From Clostridium kluyveri DSM 555 (GTDB taxonomy: Bacteria; Bacillota; Clostridia; Clostridiales; Clostridiaceae): DNA of 64,000 nucleotides. Under the pieces are notes generated by a model. That model was not told the DNA's origin, made no database searches, and saw only the letters and a program-made list of their open reading frames with translations. Both the position numbers and the translations under genes were made by a program. Where the stretch lies: the NCBI RefSeq assembly GCF_000016505.1, contig NC_009706.1:1984001-2048000 (forward strand), written 5' to 3'. Positions 42,908 to 51,528 of this stretch are shown one piece after another. Numbering within the stretch: position 1 is the stretch's first letter; each line of letters opens with the position of its first letter.

Positions 42908-43735
42908 TTACTCCTCCTTTATCGAACCCCTGCCATAGATTTTATTCATGACAGGAATATTTTTTCTCTTGATATTTTCAAGCCTGAAAAAATCCACGCT
43001 AAGTTGACCCACAGTAAATGGGTCTGCTTCTCTATCTTCCCTTATGCTGCTTATGGTCAAATACCTTCTATCTGCTATATCCAAAGGTATCTTTGTATCC
43101 TGGATTAATTGACTTTCTACAGTATCAATAAATTTATTGGCCATACTTTTATCTCTGCTCACAAAATGGCATCTTATAGTCTTCATAACCCTGTTAGCTC
43201 CAAGTGTTGCAGGAGATAAATCAGTTTTAAGTACCCTGCACAATACAGAAGGTACCGCAAAATTTTTTACCCAGTACTCAGGATACACAGGAATATTTAT
43301 AAGACCATTTATATAATTGGATACAGCTCCAACCCACGAATCTACATAGGATTCACTTTCTTCATGAAGAGCTATAACGTTGAATTTAAGCCCCCTTGCA
43401 ATAGCATCCCATTCTTCGTCTATAACATCATCACCAATGGTTCCATTAAAAACACATGTATAACTTTCCCCTGTATCTTTTGTTATAGTCTGTAAATCCA
43501 ATGCTGCTATAACTTTTTCCATCAAACTATCCAGGGTATTGAATGTCAGCCTCTTATCATAAAGCCATATCTGTATGCCTCTACTGTAGGATGTAGGATT
43601 GTTCTGTTTATCATCAGAGCCTTGAAGAATTACAGCATAAGGCTTTTCTGTGGATTTATCAGGAACAGTAGGTTCATAACACTCTTTAAGCTCTGGAATA
43701 CTATCCAGTAACTTTTCCCTTATTCCGTCACGCAT
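42908..43735 (-). CDS. Neck/tail-terminator region protein (275 aa)
   Basis: The first half resembles tail-terminator proteins of the HK97 gp10/XkdJ neighbourhood (IQIWLYDKRLTFNTLDSLMEKV). The second half repeats a related pattern (VLCRVLKTDLSPATLGANRVMKT). It lies between the gp10-like gene and the sheath gene, where tail completion proteins are coded. Confidence 0.6.
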   Translation of the reverse strand: MRDGIREKLLDSIPELKECYEPTVPDKSTEKPYAVILQGSDDKQNNPTSYSRGIQIWLYDKRLTFNTLDSLMEKVIAALDLQTITKDTGESYTCVFNGTIGDDVIDEEWDAIARGLKFNVIALHEESESYVDSWVGAVSNYINGLINIPVYPEYWVKNFAVPSVLCRVLKTDLSPATLGANRVMKTIRCHFVSRDKSMANKFIDTVESQLIQDTKIPLDIADRRYLTISSIREDREADPFTVGQLSVDFFRLENIKRKNIPVMNKIYGRGSIKEE

Positions 43736-43738
43736 ATA

Positions 43739-44173
43739 CTAATCCTCCCATAATCTAATCACATCATCTCTGATTTTATATTTATTTTTTTCCATAGTAG
43801 GACCTACTGTTGCATATTTCTTGGTACCTGGATGATGCACAAGCTTAACTGGATGATCTGCATCCTTCCAATATAAGGCTTTCTTATTCTTTGGCCTTAT
43901 TATATGCGGTTTCGAACCATCTTCAAGCACTCCCCCGTATTCCACTCCATGACTTAAAGAAATAGTATATTCCTTATTTTCAACTTTCACATCTCCATGA
44001 AGCGACTGTCTGGCATGTGCTGACCTATCTTTCCATGGTGCATTCATTTTAGCTTCATTTTCTAAATTTCTTGCCCAATTATCACAGAAAGAATGCATTA
44101 AGGCATTTTTCCTATTTATAAAATCCAGTACATTATCACTAAAAGCCATTACATCACCTTCTCCAAGCCGCAA
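43739..44173 (-). CDS. HK97 gp10-like/XkdI head-tail protein
   Basis: A 144-residue protein with the HK97-gp10 pattern (WARNLENEAKMNAPWKDRSAHARQS, GVEYGGVLEDGSKPHII). These proteins join the neck and tail. It overlaps its neighbour upstream by 25 bases. Confidence 0.85.
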   Translation of the reverse strand: MRLGEGDVMAFSDNVLDFINRKNALMHSFCDNWARNLENEAKMNAPWKDRSAHARQSLHGDVKVENKEYTISLSHGVEYGGVLEDGSKPHIIRPKNKKALYWKDADHPVKLVHHPGTKKYATVGPTMEKNKYKIRDDVIRLWED

Positions 44174-44583
44174 TCATACCCACATATTTCTCCATTTATT
44201 ATCTGTGGATACACATTTTTTACTTTCATATGACCATAAGAACAGTCAAATTCTATTGAAGTTTTACTGTCTACACTTAAATCTGCTTCGCTGTCTGCAA
44301 GCATTCCATAGGCTGTATTTTTATAAGAAGTACCTATTGTACCTGAAGAAACTGTTATACTGCTGTCATAAGTTTTCTGTGGAAATATCCTAACTGTTAA
44401 AGTTATATCTTTGGACACTTCTGCAAAATGACCATTTACAATCTCTTTGACAACCTTAGTAAAAGATATTTCTGTAGGGTTTTGAGCTATGCTCCAGTTT
44501 ATATCCCTTTTTCTTCTCTCTGCTGTAATCATAGGTTTATCTCCACATCTGAACCAATTATAAAACTGCTTCTTCCGGTACAC
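44149..44583 (-). CDS. XkdH-like head closure protein
   Basis: A 144-residue, beta-rich protein in the XkdH/YqbH position. It overlaps both neighbours, which is typical for the packed connector genes. An inner ATG (MITAERRKRDI) is an alternative start. Confidence 0.65.
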   Translation of the reverse strand: MYRKKQFYNWFRCGDKPMITAERRKRDINWSIAQNPTEISFTKVVKEIVNGHFAEVSKDITLTVRIFPQKTYDSSITVSSGTIGTSYKNTAYGMLADSEADLSVDSKTSIEFDCSYGHMKVKNVYPQIINGEICGYDCGLEKVM

Positions 44584-44858
44584 ATTGACTTATATTTCTC
44601 TGCATTTTTGTAACATAGGTTTGCCACGTCAGTGATAGTTGAATATTGATATCTCTCTTGTCCAACTTGATATTGATTAGGAGTATCGATATTACTCTCC
44701 TGCATAGTGGCTTTCATCATCCATCCTTCGCTGGCGGCACAATATATACAGTCTGCATCAGATATTAGAGAATCCAGTTCATCATCAGTGAACGTCTTGC
44801 TGTCCCTATCGTTTAGCAACATTCTTAATTTTGTTCTTAAACTATCAGTGGGTGTCAC
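44529..44858 (-). CDS. XkdG/YqbG-type head-tail adaptor
   Basis: A 109-residue helical protein starting LRTKLRMLLNDRDSKTFTDDELDSLISDAD, resembling head-tail connectors. It follows the capsid gene directly. Confidence 0.75.
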   Translation of the reverse strand: MTPTDSLRTKLRMLLNDRDSKTFTDDELDSLISDADCIYCAASEGWMMKATMQESNIDTPNQYQVGQERYQYSTITDVANLCYKNAEKYKSMCTGRSSFIIGSDVEINL

Positions 44859-44903
44859 AATATCACCTCCATGAAAATAGAGTCCATTTAAAATTAATGA
44901 ACC

Positions 44904-45938
44904 CTATCCTAAAGTTATTTCCTGTACATTTTCATCTATGGCAGCATAACATCCCCTGTAAGCATATCCTACAATCTGCTGTTCCACTAATCTTGAAAGA
45001 TCCCCCGCCTGTGATTCTATTTGAAGGTCCTGTTTCAAAAGCTCCTTGAATCCTCTCTTAGGTCTTATCAGGTAACACTTTCCATCAGCTACTCCTGGAT
45101 ATGAATAACTCTTTCTTCCAACTTGAGTAGCCCATCCATCATAGTAAACTATTGAACTTATTCCACTTACAGCAGGATAAGTAGTGCCATTTATCTGATA
45201 TCCACCTTTAAGCGCCATTTCAATATTATCCTTATTCATACTGGATGCAAGTAAAACAGTACCTGGCCTTTTAGCCTTGTTACAATCAATTATTGCCTGG
45301 GTCAATGTTTTATAGTACCTTACCCACACGTCCTCATCAGCTGACCCCTGATATGGAGTTTTATTAGCTGTCTTGTAAGTATAGTTGATTATCGGAGAAA
45401 GATATATGTGGTTAAGAAGAGCATTATACGCTTCACCCATAGACCTGTTCAGTATATCCACAGAGAAATTATCATTAAAATCCTTCATTTCCTTTGTATA
45501 TTCAAAACCAGCCGTATAAGTTAAAAGCCTTGCAGTTGGCCCATATTCAACTTGAAGGGCACCAAATTTAACTTCTTCCCCTTCCATATGCTCTGTAAAT
45601 ACTACCGTTCCGGTCAAAGCCCATTTTGCATCTATAAGCTTTGGCATGGTTGGGTCTGAAAGCAAATCATAAATAGGAGAATATAAAAGTGGTATCTGCT
45701 CACGTCCAAGTTCAACGTCAAGTACCACTTTTTTTAACAAATCCTTATATTGTGCCAGGCTGTTGCTTCTTAGCATTTCCCCTATAGGTTTTGTAAGAAC
45801 GTAAGTTTCCATTTCACCATTGACTATCTTTTTAGGAGCTAAATACTCTTTACCATTTAATTTAAAAGGTATTACGGTATCTATAGTCTGTGTTTTCTTT
45901 GCTTCTCTTAATGAATCTATACTATAAATTTTTACCAT
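44904..45938 (-). CDS. Major capsid protein
   Basis: A 344-residue protein in the capsid position after the protease/scaffold and decoration-like genes. It has LLTYTAGFEYTKEMKDFNDNFSV and a C-terminal AYRGCYAAIDENV, and a strong AAGGAGG start. It forms the shell. Confidence 0.85.
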   Translation of the reverse strand: MVKIYSIDSLREAKKTQTIDTVIPFKLNGKEYLAPKKIVNGEMETYVLTKPIGEMLRSNSLAQYKDLLKKVVLDVELGREQIPLLYSPIYDLLSDPTMPKLIDAKWALTGTVVFTEHMEGEEVKFGALQVEYGPTARLLTYTAGFEYTKEMKDFNDNFSVDILNRSMGEAYNALLNHIYLSPIINYTYKTANKTPYQGSADEDVWVRYYKTLTQAIIDCNKAKRPGTVLLASSMNKDNIEMALKGGYQINGTTYPAVSGISSIVYYDGWATQVGRKSYSYPGVADGKCYLIRPKRGFKELLKQDLQIESQAGDLSRLVEQQIVGYAYRGCYAAIDENVQEITLG

Positions 45939-45953
45939 GTTTTATAAGCCTCC

Positions 45954-46331
45954 TTATACTTGTGGTCCTAATATGAACCATATTACATTGTTGCTGTCTT
46001 TGGCAGAGGATACAATCCCAACTTTTTTATTGGTACCAGCAGTTTCAGTTAAAACTTTACTGGTAGCATCAAAGTAAATCGAGGTACCTACTGCAAATTC
46101 CTCATCAGTCTTTATCTGATTTGTTTCATATTCTGCCTGTTCAATTGCAAGCACTACTTCTTCTCCCACTGCTGCATCTTGATTGGCAAGTCCAAAGAAT
46201 CCTCCTATCTGATAAAAGTTTCCTTGTGCAACTTCCTCTGTAGCTGTAAGTCTGACTGATTTACCATCACTGATTTTTCCACTTGATATATTTATTATCG
46301 TACTTGGCGTAGGTTGTCCTGTAAATGCCAT
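45954..46331 (-). CDS. Head decoration/stabilising protein
   Basis: A 125-residue beta-rich protein (SVRLTATEEVAQGNFYQIGGFFG) between scaffold and capsid genes, as for DUF2190-like or gpD-like decoration proteins. Confidence 0.7.
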   Translation of the reverse strand: MAFTGQPTPSTIINISSGKISDGKSVRLTATEEVAQGNFYQIGGFFGLANQDAAVGEEVVLAIEQAEYETNQIKTDEEFAVGTSIYFDATSKVLTETAGTNKKVGIVSSAKDSNNVIWFILGPQV

Positions 46332-46351
46332 CTATAATCACTTTCCTTTCC

Positions 46352-46945
46352 TTAAATTGATATCCTTCTAGTCTTTAATATACCTGATGTTTCGGTTTTA
46401 TTGTCAATTGAAGTACCTATTCCCGGTGCCATGTCAATATGTTCACCAGATATGAAGCTTTTTACAAAATCATCTTTTAAGATATTATCAATTTCACCTG
46501 CTATAATTTCTTTTGTAGCTCCATCTTCAACTTTTAACATCTTTTTAACTAAGTTCTGAGCTATCTCTCCTGCAACTTTTTCTTTTACCAAATCATCTAC
46601 GACCTTTTTAAATTCTGCTTTTTTAGAATTTTCTACAGCTTCATGGGCTTTTTTAGCTACATCTACTATATCTATCTCACCTGTAACCCCTAGAACTTCC
46701 TTTACTTTTTCAAGTGTCTCATTTTCCTTCTTAATAGTATTTACTATATCCATCTCACCAGTTATTTTAAGATTGTCTTTAATCTTATCAAGTAAATTTT
46801 CAGCATCAACAGCACTTTTGACATCTGCCATTTCTCCGGCTATTTTTTCTTTTGTAAGTCCCATCTCCCCAAGTACCTGGGAATAGGTAACTTTTCCAGT
46901 CTGTAATAATCCATTTAAATTAGCCATAATCTCTTTAAATTCCAT
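46352..46945 (-). CDS. Nested scaffold protein from an inner start (197 aa)
   Basis: An ideal site AAAGGAGG lies 10 bases before an in-frame ATG (MEFKEIMANLNGLL) within the protease-scaffold gene. This is the lambda C/Nu3 plan, in which a shorter in-frame product forms the scaffold core. It is not proven but the site is the best in the gene. Confidence 0.65.
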   Translation of the reverse strand: MEFKEIMANLNGLLQTGKVTYSQVLGEMGLTKEKIAGEMADVKSAVDAENLLDKIKDNLKITGEMDIVNTIKKENETLEKVKEVLGVTGEIDIVDVAKKAHEAVENSKKAEFKKVVDDLVKEKVAGEIAQNLVKKMLKVEDGATKEIIAGEIDNILKDDFVKSFISGEHIDMAPGIGTSIDNKTETSGILKTRRISI

Positions 46946-47827
46946 AATCGTATTTCCTCCTTTATTATCCATTTCACTTGAAGTTACAGGCTCATATATT
47001 CTTTTTTCCATAACTTCCGTCTTATCTCCAAGGGCTATTTTATTATCTTTGTCTATGGAAAATGGTATGCTGTAAAGTTTTGTAGGTTGATCCCTTTGTT
47101 CGTGCTCTACTATAACGGTGTTATTATCATATCTGATATTTCTAACCCATACATAGTCTTGACCATCTTTTACGTTTAAAGCACTTTTAACAGATTCCTT
47201 CAACTCCTGTTTAAGTTGTTCAAAGGTTCCGTCAAGCTGTTCCCCTTTTGCATCTAAATTATCCATCTCCATACCTACCACATTTGTAGGCATACCTGGC
47301 CTGTGAAGTGGTGTCCAATCAATAGACAATGGATTGTATCCCACTACATTTACCCCAGAAGTATCCCTTTTTATCTTTGGATAGCCAAATATACTGACTT
47401 CCTTAATTCTTTTGGTTCTTATCCATCTCTTAAGATCAGGAGCAGCCGCATCAACTATTCCCCTAAAATATGCCTTATTGTCTTTCATCTCTGCCCCTAC
47501 CCAGTGTGTTACAGGGATTTTGAATTCGTTGGACAGGTTTTCTGGTTTTTGGTGCCCCAAAAATCCACTTAATGTATTTTGATTTACATAGTTTACTATA
47601 TCCTGCAAAGCTTCGGGTTTGTAATTCCAACCTCTCTTACTCTTAGCAGCAGGTATTTCTACAACTACTTCCAGAGGATCTTTGTCCATTGATTTCATTA
47701 AATCTATATCTGCCCCTGGAGCTGCTGGAATAGTACCCGGCTTTATTTGAGATATACTTGCATTTATAGGATCTATTTCTCCATAAACTTCACTATCCAT
47801 CTCTCCTATAGGTTTATATAGGAACAT
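46352..47827 (-). CDS. Prohead protease fused to scaffold (XkdF-like, 491 aa)
   Basis: Residues about 40-200 resemble phage prohead proteases, with a candidate catalytic histidine in GFLGHQKP and serine in EVSIFGY. The last 200 residues are a helical scaffold with a threefold repeat (ITGEMDIVN, VTGEIDIVD). An inner start gives the scaffold alone. It works in shell assembly and maturation. Confidence 0.8.
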   Translation of the reverse strand: MFLYKPIGEMDSEVYGEIDPINASISQIKPGTIPAAPGADIDLMKSMDKDPLEVVVEIPAAKSKRGWNYKPEALQDIVNYVNQNTLSGFLGHQKPENLSNEFKIPVTHWVGAEMKDNKAYFRGIVDAAAPDLKRWIRTKRIKEVSIFGYPKIKRDTSGVNVVGYNPLSIDWTPLHRPGMPTNVVGMEMDNLDAKGEQLDGTFEQLKQELKESVKSALNVKDGQDYVWVRNIRYDNNTVIVEHEQRDQPTKLYSIPFSIDKDNKIALGDKTEVMEKRIYEPVTSSEMDNKGGNTIMEFKEIMANLNGLLQTGKVTYSQVLGEMGLTKEKIAGEMADVKSAVDAENLLDKIKDNLKITGEMDIVNTIKKENETLEKVKEVLGVTGEIDIVDVAKKAHEAVENSKKAEFKKVVDDLVKEKVAGEIAQNLVKKMLKVEDGATKEIIAGEIDNILKDDFVKSFISGEHIDMAPGIGTSIDNKTETSGILKTRRISI

Positions 47828-47847
47828 TATTTATCACCTACCTATAT

Positions 47848-47964
47848 TTATATCTCTGTTTTCTTTTTCCATATGCAGAGGCATAAATTAAACATATTAA
47901 TTTGTATCCAAGCCTCTGCATATCTTTTCCCATTTTCCTCGTATTTTGTAATGTAGTGATGCAT
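47848..47964 (-). CDS. Small phage protein (38 aa)
   Basis: ATG after GGGAGGGAAAAAA. The start MHHYITKYEENGKRYAEAWIQIN is of a kind seen repeatedly as a short protein in Clostridium phages. It is rich in aromatic residues. Role unknown. Confidence 0.65.
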   Translation of the reverse strand: MHHYITKYEENGKRYAEAWIQINMFNLCLCIWKKKTEI

Positions 47965-47975
47965 TTTTTTCCCTC

Positions 47976-48392
47976 CTATCTTTTCATATCTTGAAGTGTC
48001 TTTCTGAACTCTGTAACAAATTTATTAGTAGCTTTATTGACTAAATCATCTACAAAGATATCATCATCTATTTTTGCATCAACGCATATATTACTCTGAA
48101 TCAATTCTTCATTGAATACACTTGGATTATCTCTAACAAGCGCATAAATCGCAGTTTCTAAATCATAGATTTGTTTATGTTCTAATCCCACATTGTAAAC
48201 AAAATTAAATTGTTCAAGTATTTCATGGATAAATACTGATTCTTTCATTGATTGTGGTAGGCTTTTATCAATGTCTATACTTAATTTATCAGCACAGCTT
48301 TCACCAATTCTATCCCTATCTCTAGCCAAATTTTCAGTATAATTAACTGTATAGATATGTCCTCCAATTTTAACTTTACCAGGTATATTCAA
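47976..48392 (-). CDS. Minigluzincin-like phage protein with tape-measure tail (138 aa)
   Basis: Residues about 1-95 resemble small phage gluzincin-like proteins (IGGHIYTVNYTENLARD, ESVFIHEILEQFNFVYN). The usual HExxH reads HEILE, so one zinc histidine is missing. The last 20 residues (KATNKFVTEFRKTLQDMKR) closely match the end of the tape measure protein, which points to an exchange of gene ends. Confidence 0.65.
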   Translation of the reverse strand: MNIPGKVKIGGHIYTVNYTENLARDRDRIGESCADKLSIDIDKSLPQSMKESVFIHEILEQFNFVYNVGLEHKQIYDLETAIYALVRDNPSVFNEELIQSNICVDAKIDDDIFVDDLVNKATNKFVTEFRKTLQDMKR

Positions 48393-48420
48393 AACAATTC
48401 CTCCTTAATTTTAAGCACAA

Positions 48421-48455
48421 TAAAAGCACCTACTATTTTTTAGTAAGTGCTTATT
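48421..48455 (-). terminator. Terminator
   Basis: AAGCACTTACT and AGTAGGTGCTTTT arms, similar to the stems at 34137 and 56876. Confidence 0.7.
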
Positions 48456-48687
48456 AAATAATTTCTATTTCTTTAGCAATCTCATTTAGAGATTTACCAT
48501 TAAAAAACGGATCCTTTAACAGTATATCTACGTCATTATAACTTTTATTAACGTTACCATACGACATTGAAATATTATCATGGCTTAACGGAATAATTGA
48601 ACCATTCACATTATTATAGTTAAACTCTATATCCTGTGTTAGTGACAATATTAAATCTTTAATTGATTGTGCATTCATAAACATCAC
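48454..48687 (-). CDS. Hypothetical protein (77 aa)
   Basis: The start overlaps the stop of the head morphogenesis gene by four bases, so it is coupled. The product has a repeated serine/asparagine-rich centre (ISMSYGNVNKSYNDVD) and an acidic end. It may be an immunity-like partner of the C-terminal part of the gene upstream; this is inference from position. Confidence 0.55.
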   Translation of the reverse strand: MMFMNAQSIKDLILSLTQDIEFNYNNVNGSIIPLSHDNISMSYGNVNKSYNDVDILLKDPFFNGKSLNEIAKEIEII

Positions 48688-50015
48688 TCCAATATATCCT
48701 TGTGAATTTTCCTTTCCTTTTCAGTTAACTCTCTGGCAGGTCTTCCAACTATTTTTCCATTTTCCCAAATAATATCATGTGCATGTTCTCCGTTTTTACC
48801 ATATGGGTGCATCTTAGGATTTCCATGATTAGTTGGATTTATTTGTGTTTTCATTTTCCCTTTATTGTCATATATAGTTCTATTATTAACTTTGCCATCC
48901 TTACTTAACTTATCTATAATAGAATTAGGTGTAGTTTCTGCCGGAATCTTACCTTTGCTATCTATTCTCCTAATACCATTATAAGGTATTTTACTGATAT
49001 CATCAATATACATGGAAGATTTCTTGTAAATATTTTGATACCAACTTTCAAGTCCTGGTTCACTTCCTGGATTCTTATTCCACCTTTTAAGCCTGTCAAC
49101 AAAATCACTGGGGTTTTCATTTACTGTAAGTGTTACGCAGAGGCAATTCGGGTGGAAGGGATATGCTGGAGCTTTATCAACTGGGTAACAACCAATTCCA
49201 AGTCCGTATTCATCAACACCACATATATGGTCGCATATATCATATTTGGGATGTGAACCTGATAGTATAAATTTGACTCCACTGCATGAAGGGCTTACCA
49301 TAGCACTTTGAATGGTAGCTTCACCGTATGCAGCAGTCATTTCGGTTCTTGCAAGTCTTAGAGATTCATAGCATATATCCTCTGGCACCCTGCTTCCCAT
49401 TCTTTCCATCATATTAGGATACTGTTTTGCCAATGTTTTTTTGCCAGTTTTTACATACTTCTCAAGCATCCTAGCAGTCTTTACACAGTCTTGCCCTTCA
49501 GCCACTGCACCCTGGATTATCTCAGTCATATTGACCCTGTAATGTTTTGATTTACTCCATATCCTGTCTGAAATGTATAAACCCTCATGAGTTCTTGACC
49601 AACAGGTTTCTATAGCTCGTTGATTTGCACTGAAATGTAAATTTCTAACCTTAGATGCAGATACCTTAGATACTCCAGCTTCCTGAACTGCTTTAATATC
49701 TATGGCCTTTGCATACTCTGTAGCTGCTTCTGCATTTGCCTTGATATATTTTTCAAGATTCATAGTGAGCTGGCCTTCCAGTTTATCCTGCTGTTTCTTA
49801 AGAGCAGTAATGAGAGTTTCCAGTTGTCTTCTCCTAATCTTAGAGGTACCTTCTTTTTTAAGCTCATTAGATATATCATGGACAAGTCTTACATACAATG
49901 CTCTTATTTCAGTTTCATTGTTAAGTCTCAGGTCTATATACTTACTTCTGGCCTTAAGTGCCCATGTTTTGTAATCACCTGCTGTCTTTTTAAGATCGTC
50001 TATTTCCTTACTCAT
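48684..50015 (-). CDS. Mu gpF/SPP1 gp7-like head morphogenesis protein with toxin-like end
   Basis: Residues about 120-320 match minor head proteins (LRLARTEMTAAYGEA, HPNCLCVTLTV). The last 90 residues form a separate domain with NPTNHGNPKMHPYGKNGEHAHDI, rich in histidine, that resembles C-terminal toxin-like ends of polymorphic toxins. Fusion of such ends to minor head proteins is known in Firmicute phages. The protein helps package and eject DNA. Confidence 0.8.
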   Translation of the reverse strand: MSKEIDDLKKTAGDYKTWALKARSKYIDLRLNNETEIRALYVRLVHDISNELKKEGTSKIRRRQLETLITALKKQQDKLEGQLTMNLEKYIKANAEAATEYAKAIDIKAVQEAGVSKVSASKVRNLHFSANQRAIETCWSRTHEGLYISDRIWSKSKHYRVNMTEIIQGAVAEGQDCVKTARMLEKYVKTGKKTLAKQYPNMMERMGSRVPEDICYESLRLARTEMTAAYGEATIQSAMVSPSCSGVKFILSGSHPKYDICDHICGVDEYGLGIGCYPVDKAPAYPFHPNCLCVTLTVNENPSDFVDRLKRWNKNPGSEPGLESWYQNIYKKSSMYIDDISKIPYNGIRRIDSKGKIPAETTPNSIIDKLSKDGKVNNRTIYDNKGKMKTQINPTNHGNPKMHPYGKNGEHAHDIIWENGKIVGRPARELTEKERKIHKDILE

Positions 50016-51528
50016 TTACAGTACCCTCCTGAGTACTTAAATTATTTATTTCATCATCAAGCTTTTTCTTTTCATCATCAAGGCCGCCTGAATCCTGCAT
50101 CCTAAAGTTGAGCATCTTATCTTTAATTATCTTTTCCCTTTCACCAACTATACCCTCATCACTAGATATGTAATCACTCATGGTATCAACATACCCTGAA
50201 AGGAAATTAGCAGCAGATTCCACTGAAATAAATCCTCCTGTAATCGCAGTTTCAAGGGCAGTTGCAATATAGTTAAGAGTTTCAGCACTTTCCTTATTAT
50301 CCTTAGGAGTGACTTCATCCCACCCCAAGGTAACATCATAACTTGCAAAATTACCACCTGCAGATTGAGCAGACATTATGAGTACCATCCTTGCAAGTAT
50401 ACGCCATTGTTCAGTGAATTGTTCCCTCTTACGCCTTATCTTATTGGCCATTATAGGCATCTGCTCTTTTACACTGGCAAGAGCACTTGGAGTATGTACC
50501 CCAAATACAAATTCAGGGACTTCACTAACATCAACAATACAATAAAATAAGAGGCTTAACAGTACCTTTGCATCACCTGTGGCACTATTAACCTCTACAA
50601 ATCCTGCATCTTCATCAGATGCCATAAATAAGACCTCATGTCCATCTAAGTTTATTTTTCCACCATCTTTTGCAAACTTTACTGGATCTTCAACTCCAAA
50701 ATTATTGGCCAAGAAACTTTTAACATCCTTAAGTTTCATCTTCAATTTAGGAGTACTATGCATTTTGCTTCCCTTTAATGCATGAAGCATAACATCATGA
50801 TAGGCTTTTAGTAATGGTTCTATAGGTTCAATATCACTCTGCCCATACTTTAGTGTTTCATCAGGTTCATTTTTAAAATGCACTATAGGAATGAAACCCC
50901 AAGGATTAGGTATTGTACCTGCTTGTATACCTTCTGGAGTATCTCCTGTTATTTGTATAGTCCTTTCAGTAGCTGTTATGGCTTGAGTGATATCACATTT
51001 AAATTTATTGCCCTCTATGTCCTGCCATTCCTGATGGCTTTTTAAAATATATGCGGTTGGTTCCCCTGTGGTAGGGTCAAGTAATATATCCTTAATTTGC
51101 TCTGGAGGGATAAAATTATAAACCAATCTATTAGGTTTATCGGGGTATAGTGGATTGGCAACCTCTTCCCTTGTAATCCATACATAGCTGTCACCAAGTT
51201 TCAAGGCATCAGTATGTGTCTTAAGCATCTGCGAGGTATTATCAAGAATAAAATCATCAAGAATCTCCTGTGCTGATTCATCTGCACAGTCAAAGTGAGG
51301 TACCCCCATAAAACCTACAGTGGAATTTATTATAGGTCTTACAAAAGGAGCACCCAATTTATAGTCGTCATTATTATTCTGATATAATTGCCTTGCAAGT
51401 TCATAATCCACCTGTGAACTATCCAATTGATATGTTGATGTAGCAGCTCCACCAGATATACGCATCTGCTCACCTTTCGGATTCAGCAGTTTCAATTTTA
51501 CACTTTTAATAAAAGACTTTAACCCCAT
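50008..51528 (-). CDS. Portal protein (SPP1 gp6-like)
   Basis: A 506-residue protein with IPPEQIKDILLDPTTGEPTAYIL and FGVHTPSALASVKEQMPI typical of SPP1-type portals. The portal forms the ring through which DNA enters. It overlaps both neighbours. Confidence 0.93.
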   Translation of the reverse strand: MGLKSFIKSVKLKLLNPKGEQMRISGGAATSTYQLDSSQVDYELARQLYQNNNDDYKLGAPFVRPIINSTVGFMGVPHFDCADESAQEILDDFILDNTSQMLKTHTDALKLGDSYVWITREEVANPLYPDKPNRLVYNFIPPEQIKDILLDPTTGEPTAYILKSHQEWQDIEGNKFKCDITQAITATERTIQITGDTPEGIQAGTIPNPWGFIPIVHFKNEPDETLKYGQSDIEPIEPLLKAYHDVMLHALKGSKMHSTPKLKMKLKDVKSFLANNFGVEDPVKFAKDGGKINLDGHEVLFMASDEDAGFVEVNSATGDAKVLLSLLFYCIVDVSEVPEFVFGVHTPSALASVKEQMPIMANKIRRKREQFTEQWRILARMVLIMSAQSAGGNFASYDVTLGWDEVTPKDNKESAETLNYIATALETAITGGFISVESAANFLSGYVDTMSDYISSDEGIVGEREKIIKDKMLNFRMQDSGGLDDEKKKLDDEINNLSTQEGTVNE

